From Siccirubricoccus phaeus (GTDB lineage Bacteria; Pseudomonadota; Alphaproteobacteria; Acetobacterales; Acetobacteraceae), in assembly GCF_008360935.1 (NCBI RefSeq), contig NZ_SRXO01000005.1, forward strand, positions 276,108-340,107: a stretch of 64,000 nucleotides of DNA. The letters are read 5' to 3'. Shown here piece by piece: positions 37,689 through 46,600 of the stretch; position 1 is the first letter of the stretch; each line of letters starts with the position of its first letter. Made by a program: the position numbers and the translations under genes. Below the pieces are notes generated by a model, which ran no database searches, was not told where the DNA came from, and worked only from the letters and a program-made list of their open reading frames with translations.

Positions 37689-38782
37689 GCGCTGCCCTGG
37701 ACCTGCCGGCGCCCGCAGCGGCGCCGACCGCGCCGCTGCGCATCGCCCATGTCATGGCCGGCGCGGCGATGGGCGGGGCGGAGGCCTTCTATGAACGCCT
37801 GGTCGCCGCCCAGCACGCCGCCGGGGAGCAGGTGCTGGCGGTGATCCGCGCCGAGCCCGGCCGGGCGGCGCGGCTGCGGGCGGCGGGCGTCGATCCGGTG
37901 GAACTCGGCTTCGGCGGGCCGCTGGACCTGCTGACCGCGCCGCGGCTGCGCCGGGCGCTGGCGGCGTTCCGGCCGCTTGTGGTGGTTGCCTGGGCCAACC
38001 GGGCCAGCCGCTTCGCCGGGGCGGTGAAGCGGCGCGGCGGGGGCCCCTGGACGCTGATCGGCCGCATGGGCGGCTATTACGATCTGAAATACTACCGCGA
38101 TTGCGACCATGTGGTCGGCAATACGGAAGATCTGCGGCGCTGGATCATCGCGGGCGGGGTGGCGCCGGAACGGGCGCATTACCTGCCGAATTTCGCCGCG
38201 GAGCTCGCCGGCACCGCGCCCGCCGCGCTGCCGGCGCCGCCGGGCGCGCCGAAGCTGCTGGCGCTCGGCCGGCTGCACCGCAACAAGGGCTTCGACGTGC
38301 TGCTGCGGGCGCTGGCGCTGCTGCCCGGCGCGCATCTCTCGATCGGCGGCGAGGGGCCGGAACGGGCGGCGCTGGCGGCGCTGGCGGCGGAGCTGGGGGT
38401 GGCGGGGCGCGTGGCCTTCCTCGGCTGGCGGCAGGATATCGGCGCGCTGCTGGCGGCGTGCGACCTGTTCGTCTGCCCCTCCCGCCATGAGCCGCTGGGG
38501 AATGTGGTGCTGGAGGCCTGGTCGGCCGGGCGGCCGGTGGTGGCGGCCGATACCGCCGGCCCGGCGGCGCTGATCGCGGATGGCCGCACCGGCCTGCTGG
38601 TGCCGAAGGAGGATCCGGCGCCGCTCGCCGCCGCCATCGCCGGGCTGCTGGCGGAGCCGCTGCGGGCCGCCGCGCTGGCCGCCGCCGGCAGGGCGGAGTT
38701 CGAGCGCGCCCATGCGGCGCCGGCGGTGCTGGCGCGCTGGCGGGAATTCCTGGCGGCGGTCGCGCCGCGGGGCCTGCGCTGA
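37685..38782 (+). CDS. Glycosyltransferase family 4
   Basis: This 365-residue GT-B retaining glycosyltransferase has an N-terminal domain starting IAHVMAGAAMGGAEAFYERLV and a C-terminal nucleotide-sugar domain with LLALGRLHRNKGFDVLLRAL, LSIGGEGPE, FLGWRQDIGALLAACDLFVCPSRHEPLGNVVLEAW (the EX7E region) and GPAALIADGRTGLLVPKED. GTG 37685 overlaps the GT2 stop by 4 bases. It is the third gene of the operon. It probably transfers a hexose in assembly of the same glycan as its neighbours. Confidence 0.93.
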   Translation: MSAALDLPAPAAAPTAPLRIAHVMAGAAMGGAEAFYERLVAAQHAAGEQVLAVIRAEPGRAARLRAAGVDPVELGFGGPLDLLTAPRLRRALAAFRPLVVVAWANRASRFAGAVKRRGGGPWTLIGRMGGYYDLKYYRDCDHVVGNTEDLRRWIIAGGVAPERAHYLPNFAAELAGTAPAALPAPPGAPKLLALGRLHRNKGFDVLLRALALLPGAHLSIGGEGPERAALAALAAELGVAGRVAFLGWRQDIGALLAACDLFVCPSRHEPLGNVVLEAWSAGRPVVAADTAGPAALIADGRTGLLVPKEDPAPLAAAIAGLLAEPLRAAALAAAGRAEFERAHAAPAVLARWREFLAAVAPRGLR

Positions 38783-40542
38783 TGTGCGGCCTCGCCGGTC
38801 TCGCCCTGGCCACCGGCCAGGCGCCCGCCGCCACGGTGCTGGAGGCGATGACGCGGGCGCTGGCGCATCGCGGGCCGGATGGCCATGGCCATCACGTGGT
38901 CGGCAATGTCGCCCTCTCCCACACCCGCCTCGCCATCATCGACCTGGTCACCGGCGACCAGCCGCTGTTCGCCGGCCCGGCGGCGCTGGTGGCGAATGGC
39001 GAGGTCTACAACTACCGGGAGCTGCGCAGCGAGAACCAGCTCCACTGCGCCACCAACAGCGATTGCGAGCCGCCGCTGCACCTCTTCCGCCGCGACGGCA
39101 TCGGCTTCGCCGACCGGCTGCGCGGCATGTACGCCATCGCCCTGCATGACCGGGCGGCGCGGCAGGTGATGCTGGCGCGCGACCCCTTCGGCATCAAGCC
39201 GCTCTACCTGGCGGAGATCCCGGGCGGCATCGCCTTCGCCTCGGAGCCGCAGGCGCTGGTCGCCGCCGGGCTGGTGGTGCCGCGCATCCGGCCGGAGGCA
39301 CTCGCGGAACTGCTGCAACTGCAATTCACCACCGGGGCGGAGACGATCTTCCAGGGCGTCCGCCGCGTGCTGCCGGGCGAGACCATCGTCATCGCCGATG
39401 GCGCCATCACCGAGCGCCATCGCCGCGCCGCCCTGCCGGAGGGCGGGCCGGAGCTCATCACCGTGGAGGCGGCGCTCGCCCGGCTGGACGCGGCGCTGGA
39501 GGAGAGCGTGGCGCTGCACCAGCGCAGCGACGTGCCCTATGGCATGTTCCTCTCCGGCGGCGTGGACAGCGCGACGGTGCTGGCGATGATGGCGCGGCTG
39601 AACGAACGCCCGGTGCTCGCCTTCACCGCCGGCTTCGACGTGCCAGGGGCGGCGGATGAGCGGGAGGCGGCGCGGGTGATGGCTGCCTCCGTCGGGGCCA
39701 AGCACGTCACCGTCGCGGTGAACGAGGCGATGGTCTGGCGGCACCTGCCGGAGATCGTCGCCGCCATGGACGACCCGGCGGCGGATTACGCCATCATCCC
39801 CACCTGGTTCCTGGCGCGACGGGCGCGGCAGGAGGTGAAGGTGGTGCTGTCCGGCGAGGGCGGCGACGAGATCTTCGGCGGCTATGGCCGCTACCGCTCC
39901 GCCATGCGGCCCTGGTGGCTGGGGGGGAAGGCGCCGCGCAGCCGCGGCAGCTTCGACAGGCTCGACGTGCTGCGGGCGCCGCTCACCGGCTGGCGGGACG
40001 GTATCGGCGCGGCGGAGGCGGCGGCGGCCTCGCCGGGCCGCACCCGCTTGCAGGCCGCGCAGGCGCTGGACGTGGCCGACTGGCTGCCCAACGACCTGCT
40101 GGTGAAGCTCGACCGCTGCTTGATGGCGCATGGCGTGGAGGGCCGCACGCCGCTGCTGGATACCGGCATCGCGGAGGCCGCCTTCCGCCTGCCGGATGCG
40201 CTGAAGGTGCAGGGCCATACCGGCAAATGGCTGCTGCGCGAATGGCTCGCCCGGCACCTCCCCGCCGCCGAGCCCTATCGGCCGAAGCAGGGCTTCACCG
40301 TGCCGGTCGGCGCCTGGATCGAGGGGGTGGGGGAGAAGCTCGGCCCGCTGGTGGCGGCGCAGCCCGGCGTGGCCGAGATCGCCCGGCCGGACCGGGTGGC
40401 GGCGCTGTTCCGTGCCGCCGGGGGCGACAAGCACAAGGGCTTCGCCGCCTGGCATTTGCTGTTCTACGCGCTCTGGCACCGCCGGCATGTGGAGGGGGTG
40501 CAGACGGAGGGGGATGTGTTCGCGGCGCTTTCGGCCCGCTAG
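38782..40542 (+). CDS. asnB: Asparagine synthase (glutamine-hydrolysing) family protein
   Basis: This 586-residue protein has a class II glutamine amidotransferase domain with nucleophile Cys2 (MCGLAG), RGPDG and ANGEVYNYRELR, and a C-terminal synthetase domain with the PP-loop SGGVDSATVL near 257 and SGEGGDEIFGGYGRY. Classical AsnB makes asparagine, but in cell-surface glycan operons such homologues are thought to amidate sugar acids or other acceptors. Being the last gene of a GT9-GT2-GT4 unit (1-base TGATG overlap) favours that role. Its TAG stop (40540-40542) is formed by the CTAGAGC start of a family A repeat. Confidence 0.9.
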   Translation: MCGLAGLALATGQAPAATVLEAMTRALAHRGPDGHGHHVVGNVALSHTRLAIIDLVTGDQPLFAGPAALVANGEVYNYRELRSENQLHCATNSDCEPPLHLFRRDGIGFADRLRGMYAIALHDRAARQVMLARDPFGIKPLYLAEIPGGIAFASEPQALVAAGLVVPRIRPEALAELLQLQFTTGAETIFQGVRRVLPGETIVIADGAITERHRRAALPEGGPELITVEAALARLDAALEESVALHQRSDVPYGMFLSGGVDSATVLAMMARLNERPVLAFTAGFDVPGAADEREAARVMAASVGAKHVTVAVNEAMVWRHLPEIVAAMDDPAADYAIIPTWFLARRARQEVKVVLSGEGGDEIFGGYGRYRSAMRPWWLGGKAPRSRGSFDRLDVLRAPLTGWRDGIGAAEAAAASPGRTRLQAAQALDVADWLPNDLLVKLDRCLMAHGVEGRTPLLDTGIAEAAFRLPDALKVQGHTGKWLLREWLARHLPAAEPYRPKQGFTVPVGAWIEGVGEKLGPLVAAQPGVAEIARPDRVAALFRAAGGDKHKGFAAWHLLFYALWHRRHVEGVQTEGDVFAALSAR

Positions 40543-40680
40543 AGCATTCAGCTCCGGCGGAATCGCCGGACGATTCGGACAATGCGACCGGACAAAGGGC
40601 TAGTGTCCTGCCCGCCGAGTTCGCTGGATTTCCAGCGAAGGCGGCGGCCAAGCAGGCCACTGGCCGCGATCCCCGGGCGG
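40540..40680. repeat. Family A mosaic repeat, modules f-e (copy A4)
   Basis: Module f starts CTAGAGCATTCAGC and contains GGCGGAATCGCCGG and GGACAATGCGACCGG. It is followed at CTAG (40600) by the left part of module e (TAGTGTCCTGCCCGCC, hairpin TTCGCTGGATTTCCAGCGAA, AAGCAGGCCACTG). The same f and e modules are found at 34.0-34.3 kb in the opposite order. The first three repeat bases act as the asnB stop. The remaining 40681-40825 sequence has slightly lower GC content and no gene that I can support. Confidence 0.8.
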
Positions 40681-40825
40681 AGGACCAGGATGAACCGTCC
40701 TGGCCGGCGCTCCCGTTCACCGGCCGGCACTGGAAAATTCAGGCAGGCGATAAGTAAATGCAGCACCGGCTGATCGGGCCTGCTACCATTGCAACGCCGA
40801 ACAATGCTTCGGCTGGAGCAGTCCC

Positions 40826-41122
40826 ATGCCAATGCGCGCTTATCGGGCGACGGTGGGCTATGTCGGCGTACATGTCGGCCAGAACATATGGAAATGGACC
40901 GGCATCTTTGCGGCCGCCACCGTGATCACCGGCTTCGTGTACGGGCAACTTGGCCGTGGTGCAGGAATATTAGGCGACCTTGCGGCGCTCTTCGGTTGCA
41001 TCCTCGGCATCCTGGTCATGGTGCGGAGTCAGGTGGGCTTCGTCCCGGCGCACCCGCTGCTGACGGATGAGGATGATCCATCCGTGACCGCTTCGGCCCG
41101 GGCCGTCTCGCCACAACCCTAG
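40826..41122 (+). CDS. Small two-helix membrane protein, unknown
   Basis: This 98-residue protein has two hydrophobic segments, WTGIFAAATVITGFVYGQL (about 24-42) and ILGDLAALFGCILGILVMV (about 48-66), and a polar C-terminal tail. No family is recognised. Its coding sequence is visibly less GC-rich (roughly 60%) than its neighbours, which may indicate recent acquisition or weak selection. ATG 40826 is the first start with the two-helix frame. It is downstream of the asnB repeat and upstream of a Bug receptor gene, without an obvious operon link. Confidence 0.6.
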   Translation: MPMRAYRATVGYVGVHVGQNIWKWTGIFAAATVITGFVYGQLGRGAGILGDLAALFGCILGILVMVRSQVGFVPAHPLLTDEDDPSVTASARAVSPQP

Positions 41123-41165
41123 CGAAAGGCGCTATGCCTGCCGGCAAGACCGGGAGGAGCCGTTC

Positions 41166-42128
41166 ATGACGCCGCGCCGCCGCCTGTTTGCCGCCCCGCT
41201 GCTCGCCTTGCCTGCCCTGGCCCGCGCCCAATCCGGCGGCGCCATGCGCCTTATCGTCCCCAATGCCCCGGGCGGCACCAGCGACATCCTGGCGCGGCTG
41301 ATCGCCGAGCCGCTGGGCCGGGCGCTGGGCGGGACCGTGATCGTCGAGAACCGGGCCGGCGCTGGCGGCAATATCGGCGCCGATCTGGTGGCGAAGAGCC
41401 CGCCGGACGGCACCACCATGCTGCTGCTGGATGTCAGCGTGCTGGAGACCTTCCCGAGCCTGCTCGCCCGCATGCCCTATGATGTGGAGCGCGACCTGGC
41501 GCCGGTGCAGATGCTGATCTACGCGCCCTATATCCTGGCCGTCGCCAACCGCCTGCCGGTGCAGGACGCGGCGGCGCTGGCGGCGCATGTGAAGGCCCAT
41601 GCCGGCCAGGTCAGTGCGGCCAATTCCGGGGCGGGGACGCTGACGCATATCGTCGCCCTGTCCCTCGCCAGCCATTGGGGCGGGGAGATGATCCATGTGC
41701 CCTATCGCGGCGGCGCGCCGGCGCTGCTGGCGGTGGCCTCGGGTGAGTCGGATCTGACCATGGCAGGGGCGACGCAGTCCCAGCCCTATGTCACGGGCGG
41801 GCAGATGCGCGGCATTGCCGTCTCCGGCCGCCAGCGCCTGGCGGCGGTGCCCTCGTTGCCGACCTTCGCGGAGCTGGGCTGGCCGCTGCCGGACTCCGGG
41901 ACCTGGCAGGGGCTGCTGGTGCAGGGGCAGACGCCGCCCGCGGTGGTGGCGCGGCTGGAATCCGCGGTGGCGGAGGTGCTGGCGATCCCGACGGTGCGCA
42001 GCCGCATCGCCGAGCTGGGCGGGGTGGTGCAGGCGGATGGCGCCGCGGCCTTCCGGGCGCGGCTGCAGGCCGATACGGCGGCGTTGAGCGCCGTCATCCG
42101 CGCGAACAACATCCGGATGGACAACTGA
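41166..42128 (+). CDS. Bug/TctC family tripartite tricarboxylate transporter receptor
   Basis: This 320-residue periplasmic receptor has a signal peptide ending ALARAQS. Typical blocks include MRLIVPNAPGGTSDILARLIAEPL, VIVENRAGAGGNIGADLVAKSPPDG, MIHVPYRGGAPALLAVASGESDL and a C-terminal PAVVARLESAVAEVLA segment. TctA/TctB permease genes are absent. Bug proteins bind small organic acids, and orphan receptors are abundant in this lineage. Adjacent genes give no substrate clue. A GGGGGC/GCCCCC hairpin (42132-42151) follows the stop. Confidence 0.93.
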   Translation: MTPRRRLFAAPLLALPALARAQSGGAMRLIVPNAPGGTSDILARLIAEPLGRALGGTVIVENRAGAGGNIGADLVAKSPPDGTTMLLLDVSVLETFPSLLARMPYDVERDLAPVQMLIYAPYILAVANRLPVQDAAALAAHVKAHAGQVSAANSGAGTLTHIVALSLASHWGGEMIHVPYRGGAPALLAVASGESDLTMAGATQSQPYVTGGQMRGIAVSGRQRLAAVPSLPTFAELGWPLPDSGTWQGLLVQGQTPPAVVARLESAVAEVLAIPTVRSRIAELGGVVQADGAAAFRARLQADTAALSAVIRANNIRMDN

Positions 42129-42465
42129 GCCGGGGGCGCGGCGGTGCCCCCCCTCGGCGCCGGGAGCGGGTGGAGGACGGCAAGGGGCGACGCAGGAGCT
42201 TCGACGGGGGCAATCCGGCCGCCCGACCCCGATCACCCTGGCCGCAAGGCCGCGCCGGGCGGGACGAAGCCGCCGCCGCACTCGGCCCCGCTGCACCGGC
42301 CAGGGGCCGAGCACCGGCATGGCCCACTCGCCCGGCGCGTGACGGCGCGGCTTTGCCGCCGCGTCCGGGCATTCCGACGGCCGTCCGAAGCCGCTGACCG
42401 GACGACCGGCCAATGGTTTTCCCGCCGGCACCGGGCGTCGGCGCGCCGGTCCTCCGGCGCGGGCC
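42129..42465. other. Gap between convergent receptor genes with a hairpin at each end
   Basis: The gap is 337 bases. A GGGGGC (42132-42137) / GCCCCC (42146-42151) hairpin lies just after the Bug gene. At the other side CGCGCCGG (42442-42449) and CCGGCGCG (42454-42461) form an 8-bp stem with loop TCCT, 5 bases past the stop of the minus-strand TRAP receptor gene. Both look like terminators without U tracts. I see no gene or dispersed repeat in the middle. Confidence 0.55.
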
Positions 42466-43437
42466 TCAGCGCAGCGCGGCGCGGTAGCGGTCCAGCATCT
42501 GCGTGCCCTCGGCGCCGGCGCGCTGGGCCCATTCGCCGGTCAGCGTCTCGCCGATGCCGCGCAGCTCGCCCATCATCTGGTCGGACGGCGTCGGGAGCTG
42601 CATGCCCTGGCTGCGCAGCCTTTCCGCCTGGGTGATCTCCGCCTGCTTCGCCATCTCCTTCCCCCGCTCCGCCGCGGCGGTGGAGGCGGCGAGAATGGCG
42701 TTGCGCATCGCCGGGTCCAGCGCCATCAGCGCGCGGGTGTTGGCGAAGACCGCGTTGCGCGTGCGCATGCCGCCGACATTGTACCAGTAGCGGGTGAAGT
42801 CCCAGGCGGTGGTGGAAACGCCGCTCTGCGCCGAGGTGAACATTGTGTTGATCACATTGGTCGCGAAGGCCTGGCTCACTTCCGCAAGCTGCACCGTCAC
42901 CGGCGTCGCGCCCATCAGCTCCGCCATGCGGGAGGTGACGTTGTTGTAGGCGCGGAAGCGGGTGCCGCGCAGCTCCGCCAGGCTCTGGATGGGCGTGCGG
43001 GAATAGAAGCCCTGCGCGTCCCAATGCACCATGTAGAGCAGGGTGAGCCCCTGGCGTTCCAGCCTTGCGCGGATATAGGGCTCGGTCGCGGTGTTCAGCG
43101 CCTCCGCCTGCGGCCAGGTCCAGGCGAGGAAGGGGACGCCATCTACCTCGAAGAACGGGTCCTCATTGGCATAGGCGGAGAGCAGGATCTCGCCGAGCTG
43201 CACCTGCCCGGTCTGCACGCCGCGCTTGATCTGGCCCATGGGCAGCAGCGTGGCGTTGTTGTGGAGCTGGATGGCGAGGCTGCCATTCGTCGCCTTCTCG
43301 ATATCGGCGATGAACTGGCGGATGTTGATGGTGTGGAAATTCTCGGCGTAGGGGGTGGCCATCACCCAGCGGGTCTGCGCGGCCGCGGGCAGGGCGGCGC
43401 AGGCGAGGATGATGGCGAGCAGCAAGCGCGACAGCAT
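42466..43437 (-). CDS. TRAP transporter solute-binding protein, DctP family
   Basis: This 323-residue periplasmic receptor has a signal peptide MLSRLLLAIILACAALPAAA. It shows FHTINIRQFIADIEKATNG, GQIKRGVQTGQVQLGEILLSAYA and LAELRGTRFRAYNNVTSRMAELMGATPVTVQLAEVSQA, with the conserved Arg in the FRAYNN/ELRGTRFR region that contacts a carboxylate ligand. The C-terminal helices are normal. The DctQ and DctM membrane subunits are not adjacent, so the receptor is either orphan or serves a distant permease. ATG 43437 is chosen from the signal peptide; the open frame extends further but without homology. Confidence 0.91.
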   Translation of the reverse strand: MLSRLLLAIILACAALPAAAQTRWVMATPYAENFHTINIRQFIADIEKATNGSLAIQLHNNATLLPMGQIKRGVQTGQVQLGEILLSAYANEDPFFEVDGVPFLAWTWPQAEALNTATEPYIRARLERQGLTLLYMVHWDAQGFYSRTPIQSLAELRGTRFRAYNNVTSRMAELMGATPVTVQLAEVSQAFATNVINTMFTSAQSGVSTTAWDFTRYWYNVGGMRTRNAVFANTRALMALDPAMRNAILAASTAAAERGKEMAKQAEITQAERLRSQGMQLPTPSDQMMGELRGIGETLTGEWAQRAGAEGTQMLDRYRAALR

Positions 43438-43731
43438 GTCGTGAAGTCTCCCGGGCTCTTTTCGGCCGTGGCGGCGCCTTCCCTGGCCAGCGGGCGGAGG
43501 GGCGAGGCGGAGGGATAGCGAGGGATTTGCGGGCTGGGCAGCAGGGCGGCGCTGCCAAGGCTGGTAGCCCTGGCAAGCCGGCCGACGCACCCAGCGCGGA
43601 AAAGACCCGCCAGCCCGACCCGATACCCTTTCGCTCACTGGCCTAGGCCAGCGTTTCACGCCCGGATCGGGGCTGCAAGGCTTGCCTGCGGCGGCACGCC
43701 CCCGTCATGCTGCGGCGCCGAGGAGGCCGCC

Positions 43732-44238
43732 ATGCCCGATGCCAGCCCCAGCCCCGCCCGCCTCGTCATCCGCCAGCCGGAGGAGGCGCCGAGCTACTGG
43801 CAGCCGGTGCCGGCCAACGGCTTCGTCCGCTGCCTGCTGGACCAGGCGAGCACCGGCAGCGAAACGCCCTTCGCCATGGGCACCCAGACGGTGGCGCCGG
43901 GCTGCCATGTGCGGGAGCATCTGCACGACGCGAATGAGGAGGCGATCTTCGTCCTGGAAGGGGAGGGGGAGGCGCATATCGAGGGCGCCGTCCATCCGAT
44001 GCGGCCGGGCGGCATCTTCTTCTTCCCGCGCCACCGGGCGCACAGCTTCCACAATACCGGCGAGGCGCCGCTGACCTTCTGCTGGGTGATCCTGCCGGGT
44101 GGGCTGGAGAGCTTCTTCGCGCGGATCGGCCGCGAACGCGTGCCGGGCGAGGCGGCGCCGGCGCCCTTCCCGCGGCCGGAGAACGTGCTGCAGATCGAGG
44201 CCGAGACGGTGTTCGGGAGGTTGCCTCCGAAGGGGTGA
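43732..44238 (+). CDS. Cupin domain-containing protein
   Basis: This 168-residue single-domain cupin has metal-site motif 1 GCHVREHLHDANEEAIFVLEGEGE, with two His and a Glu near residues 61-70, and motif 2 PGGIFFFPRHRAHSFHNTGE, with His near 105. The N-terminal part (LVIRQPEEAPSYWQPVPANGFV) and C-terminus are less specific. A strong AGGAGG site precedes ATG 43732. It may be a small dioxygenase, isomerase or regulatory cupin; the sequence does not decide. Monocistronic and convergent with the ferredoxin gene. Confidence 0.85.
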   Translation: MPDASPSPARLVIRQPEEAPSYWQPVPANGFVRCLLDQASTGSETPFAMGTQTVAPGCHVREHLHDANEEAIFVLEGEGEAHIEGAVHPMRPGGIFFFPRHRAHSFHNTGEAPLTFCWVILPGGLESFFARIGRERVPGEAAPAPFPRPENVLQIEAETVFGRLPPKG

Positions 44239-44391
44239 CGAGGGGGACGCAGTGCGTCCAACCCCCTGCCGAAGGCCCTTTTGCAAACCTTGAGTTTGGC
44301 GCTTCGCCCGTCGGGTCCAGACTCAAGGGTTCAAGGGGCCTTTCGGCCCTTTGCGGGTGGGGGTTTGGGGGGAGGGCAGCGCCCTCCCTCA
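44236..44391. repeat. Family B paired-hairpin repeat between convergent genes (copy B5)
   Basis: Starts at the cupin stop with GACGAGGGGGACGCAGTGCGTCC, then CCGAAGGCCCTTTTGCAAACC, the centre TTGAGTTTGGCGCTTCG and GTCGGGTCCAGACTCAAGG, CAAGGGGCCTTTCGGCCCTTTGCGGG, GGGTTTGGGG, and ends in hairpin GGAGGGC-AGC-GCCCTCC. The centre is nearly identical to copy B2 at 17.2 kb. The last bases contain the TGA stop of the ferredoxin gene (44389-44391). Confidence 0.8.
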
Positions 44392-44715
44392 ATACCCCGG
44401 TTGAGACGGCACGCTCACCTCCAACCCATCCAATTCCGCCGTCAGCGGCACCTGGCAGGACAGCCGCAACCCCTCCGGCACCTCCCCCAGCGAGTCCTCG
44501 ATCATGTCCCGCTCATCCTCGCCGGGCGGTCCCACGCGGTCCCGCCACTCCGGCGCCACCACCACCATGCAGGTGGCGCAGGCGAGCTGCCCGCCACATT
44601 CCGCCGGCAGGCCCGGCACATCCTCCCGCACCGCCAGGTGCATCACCGTCGCCTCGCCCGAAGAGGCCACTTCCCGCCGCTCGCCCGCCGGCGTCACGAA
44701 CACCACCACCGCCAT
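44389..44715 (-). CDS. 2Fe-2S ferredoxin, adrenodoxin type
   Basis: This 108-residue ferredoxin has Cys40, Cys46, Cys49 and Cys87 (CGGQLACATC ... LSC), the C-x5-C-x2-C...C spacing of vertebrate-type/putidaredoxin-like proteins that bind one [2Fe-2S] cluster. Such ferredoxins pass electrons to P450s, Rieske oxygenases or the ISC assembly system. It lies 3 bases downstream of a Bug receptor gene and is probably co-transcribed with it, which hints at an oxygenase-linked catabolic role, but no oxygenase is nearby. The TGA stop lies in the end of the family B repeat. Confidence 0.93.
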   Translation of the reverse strand: MAVVVFVTPAGERREVASSGEATVMHLAVREDVPGLPAECGGQLACATCMVVVAPEWRDRVGPPGEDERDMIEDSLGEVPEGLRLSCQVPLTAELDGLEVSVPSQPGY

Positions 44716-44718
44716 GCG

Positions 44719-45699
44719 CTACTCCGGTTTCAGCCCGGCCAATTGTACCGCACGGCGGGACAGCGTGCGCTCGGTCTCGATCACCCTGGCGAAGCCCTCC
44801 GGCGTCTGTTCCTCCGGCCTGGCGATCAGATTGCCCATCGCCTCCACCCGCTGCCGCAGCGCCGGGTCCGCCAGCGCCGCGCTGAAGGCGGCCTCGATCC
44901 TGGCGATCGCCGCCGCCGGCGTCCCCGCCGGGGCCAGCAGCCCGATGAAGGAGGTGAGGCCGCCATTCTCCAGCCCCACCTCGGCGAAGCAGGGCACGTC
45001 CGGCAGGATCGCCATCCGCTCCGGCAGGCCGATGCCGAGCATCTTCAGCGCGCCATCCTTGTGCTGCGGCAAAGCGGTGGTGATCTGGTCCAGGGCGGAG
45101 GCGATGACGCCGCTCAGCAGGTCCGGGGTCGAGGCGCCGCTGGCGCGGTAGGGCACGTGCAGCAGCCCGGCGCCGGTGGCGGCGTTCAGCAGCTCGATCA
45201 GCAGATGGTTCGTGGTGCCCGTCCCGGCCGAGGCGCAGGCCACCTGGCCCGGCCGCGCCTTCGCATAGGCGATGAAATCCGTCAGCGTCTGCGCCGGGAA
45301 GCGCGGCGAGACCACCAGCACGTTGGGCGTGCGGAAGCCGAGGCCGATGGGCGCGAAATCCTTCACCGGGTCGAAGGGCAGCCGCGTCATCAGCAGCGGG
45401 TTGTTCACCAGCGCGCCGTTGGAGCCGACCAGCACGGAATAGCCGTCCGGCGCCGCCCGGGCGATGTTCTCCGTGCCGAGATTGCCGCCGGCGCCCGGCC
45501 GGTTCTCCACCACCACCGGCTGGCCCAGGCGCTGCGACATGCTGGGCGAGACGATGCGGATCAGCGTGTCCAGGTTGCCGCCGGCGCCGAAGGGCACGAC
45601 CAGGCGGATGGGCCTATCCGGCCAGGCGGGCTGGGCGAGGGCGGGGCGGGCAAGCGGGGCAAGCAACAGCGCGGCCAGGCCGCGGCGGGCGATGGGCAT
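44719..45699 (-). CDS. Bug/TctC family tripartite tricarboxylate transporter receptor
   Basis: This 326-residue periplasmic receptor has signal peptide MPIARRGLAALLLAPLARPALA. Family blocks are RPIRLVVPFGAGGNLDTLIRIV, VVENRPGAGGNLGTENIARAAPDGYSVLVG, LLHVPYRASGASTPDLLSGVIASALDQ and AGTPAAAIARIEAAFSAAL. It is followed after 3 bases by a ferredoxin gene. No TctA/TctB genes are seen. This is the third receptor of its kind in the window. The substrate is unknown. Confidence 0.93.
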   Translation of the reverse strand: MPIARRGLAALLLAPLARPALAQPAWPDRPIRLVVPFGAGGNLDTLIRIVSPSMSQRLGQPVVVENRPGAGGNLGTENIARAAPDGYSVLVGSNGALVNNPLLMTRLPFDPVKDFAPIGLGFRTPNVLVVSPRFPAQTLTDFIAYAKARPGQVACASAGTGTTNHLLIELLNAATGAGLLHVPYRASGASTPDLLSGVIASALDQITTALPQHKDGALKMLGIGLPERMAILPDVPCFAEVGLENGGLTSFIGLLAPAGTPAAAIARIEAAFSAALADPALRQRVEAMGNLIARPEEQTPEGFARVIETERTLSRRAVQLAGLKPE

Positions 45700-45814
45700 G
45701 GGTTCCTCCGGGATTGTCCTTGGGCCTTGCCCGCCAGCCTGTGGCCGGGCGGGCCGGCTTTCAAGCCCGGCCCAGGCGGTGCAGTCTGCGCCGCAACCCG
45801 TGGAGGAATGCTTG

Positions 45815-46600
45815 ATGCCCTACGCCCCTTTCGACCTCACCGGCAAGGTTGCCCTCGTCACCGGCGGCAATGGCGGCATCGGCCTCGGCATGGCGGAGGC
45901 CATGGCGCAGGCCGGGGCCGACATCGCCATCTGGGGCACCAACAAGGAGAAGAATGAAGCCGCCAAGGCCAGGCTGGAGGCGACCGGCCGGCGCATCCTG
46001 GCGCTGGCCTGCGACGTGACGGAGGAAGCGGCGGTGGAGACGGCCTTCGCCGAGACGCTCCGCGTGCTCGGCCGCGTCGATGGCTGCTTCGCCAATGCCG
46101 GCATTTCCGGCGGCCGCTCCGGCCCCTTCCTGGAGCGGACGCTGGAGCAGTGGGAGCGGGTGCTGAAGGTGAACCTCACCGGCGCCTTCCTTACCTTCCG
46201 CGCCGCGGCGCGGCACATGAAGGAAAGGGCGGAGGCGGGGGACAGGGGCGGGGTGCTGGTCGGCACCGCCTCGCTGGCCGCCATCGAGGGCGCGGCGCGC
46301 AACGAGCATTACGGCGCGAGCAAGGGCGGCATGGTGTCCATGGTGCGGGCGCTGGCGGTGGAGCTGGCGCGCTACGGCATCCGCGCCAACACCATTCTGC
46401 CCGGCTGGATCGAGACGGAGATGACGGCGCGCTCCATCGCCGACATGAAATTCGCCGGCAATGTCCTGCCCCGGGTGCCGATGCGGCGCTGGGGCACGGG
46501 GGCGGATTTCGGCGGCATCGCCGTCTATCTGATGAGCAGCGCCAGCGCCTTCCATACCGGCGACACGCTGCTGATCGATGGCGGCTACGCGCTGTACTGA
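45815..46600 (+). CDS. SDR family oxidoreductase, FabG/gluconate dehydrogenase-like
   Basis: This 261-residue classical short-chain dehydrogenase has the cofactor motif TGGNGGIGLG near 15-24, NAGISGG in place of NNAG, Ser near 152 and the catalytic YGASK with Tyr166. RANTILPGWIETEMT is the usual substrate-loop entry, and LLIDGGYALY ends the protein. The N-terminal PFDLTGKVALVTGG supports ATG 45815, preceded by a GGAGG site at about 45802-45806. A single gene between the Bug-ferredoxin pair and the thiol dioxygenase gene. The substrate is not predictable. Confidence 0.93.
   Translation: MPYAPFDLTGKVALVTGGNGGIGLGMAEAMAQAGADIAIWGTNKEKNEAAKARLEATGRRILALACDVTEEAAVETAFAETLRVLGRVDGCFANAGISGGRSGPFLERTLEQWERVLKVNLTGAFLTFRAAARHMKERAEAGDRGGVLVGTASLAAIEGAARNEHYGASKGGMVSMVRALAVELARYGIRANTILPGWIETEMTARSIADMKFAGNVLPRVPMRRWGTGADFGGIAVYLMSSASAFHTGDTLLIDGGYALY

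Noticed and set aside
40548-40832. Short frames sharing a RWKSSELGGQDT-type peptide at 40.6 kb and 34.1 kb
   Set aside because: They are translations of repeat module e and adjoining modules, not genes; the same peptide appears wherever the module occurs.
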